Source of the DNA: Haplomitrium mnioides
Taxonomy: Eukaryota; Marchantiophyta; Haplomitriopsida; Calobryales
DNA: 21,109 nucleotides
Reading direction: 5' to 3'
Assembly: GCA_049999725.1 (NCBI GenBank)
Contig: JBNGIS010022954.1
Coordinates: 1 to 21,109, forward strand
The notes below the pieces were generated by a model. That model made no database searches, was not told the DNA's origin, and saw only the letters and a list, made by a program, of their open reading frames with translations. Each line of letters begins with the position of its first letter. Within the stretch, counting starts at the first letter, position 1. The translations under genes and the position numbers were made by a program. This document shows, in pieces, positions 20,996 to 21,109 of this stretch.

Positions 20996-21109
20996 GCTAC
21001 ACTCTCATTTGAAATCTTTTTCTCTTTGTTTCTTTCCTTCACTCTTCGCTACACTCTCATTTGAAATCTTTTTCTCTTTGTTTCTTTCCTTCACTCTTCG
21101 CTACACTCT
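20996..21109. repeat. Exact 52-bp minisatellite, continues past the window
   Basis: Two identical 52-bp units (20996-21047 and 21048-21099) begin GCTACACTCTCATTTGAAAT and are followed by the first 10 bases of a third (21100-21109). The perfect identity points to recent expansion or ongoing homogenisation. The unit is pyrimidine-rich. Confidence 0.95.

Noticed and set aside
20747-21064. 105-codon open frame with membrane-like segments
   Set aside because: Its second half translates the 52-bp minisatellite and its first half is low-complexity A/T-rich DNA.

Overview
The window is nuclear DNA of a land plant. It has spliced genes with GT-AG (and some GC-AG) introns, a thylakoid Tat subunit with a plastid transit peptide, a class III peroxidase, a plant-type allantoinase, an extra-large G-protein (XLG) type cysteine-rich region, an 8-cysteine lipid-transfer-like secreted protein, and a nuclear-type tRNA-Ile(AAU) without encoded CCA. 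Compact genes, mostly short introns and diverged family members would suit a bryophyte or other non-seed plant. That is an inference, and I cannot name a species.

Layout. 1-872: composite satellite made of three related unit types. 946-1582 (-): Tha4/TatA-like thylakoid translocase subunit, two exons. 1583-2224: head-to-head promoter region. 2225-4031 (+): mitochondrial-carrier-family protein, five coding exons, with a duplicated splice acceptor in its third coding intron. 4032-5147: gene-poor spacer with a perfect 22-bp inverted repeat. 5148-7574 (-): ZUP1/UFSP-type C78 cysteine peptidase, five exons. 7575-8994: second head-to-head promoter region with a decayed ~240-bp-spaced duplication. 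8995-13948 (+): allantoinase, fifteen exons including a 37-nt micro-exon. 14860-16479 (+): class III peroxidase, four exons. 16602-16675 (-): tRNA-Ile. 16970-17290 (+): small secreted 8-cysteine protein. 18103-19202 (-): N-terminal part of an XLG-like gene with no G-alpha domain behind it. 20151-20766 (+): broken coding-like segments of unknown identity. 20996-21109: exact 52-bp minisatellite running out of the window.

The genes do not form one pathway. They are a usual plant mix: plastid protein export, organellar metabolite transport, ubiquitin/UFM1-type proteolysis, purine (ureide) catabolism, cell-wall peroxidase, a secreted lipid-transfer-like protein and G-protein signalling. Two pairs are divergent (Tha4/carrier and C78 peptidase/allantoinase), and both shared promoter regions carry GTTGCGGCACGTG followed closely by GCATGAC.

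All exon joins below were built by hand from splice signals, reading phase and family conservation. None has been checked against transcripts. The least ordinary items are the truncated XLG-like gene, the in-phase decoy acceptor in the carrier gene, the higher-order satellite, the long perfect hairpin and the broken segments at the right end.
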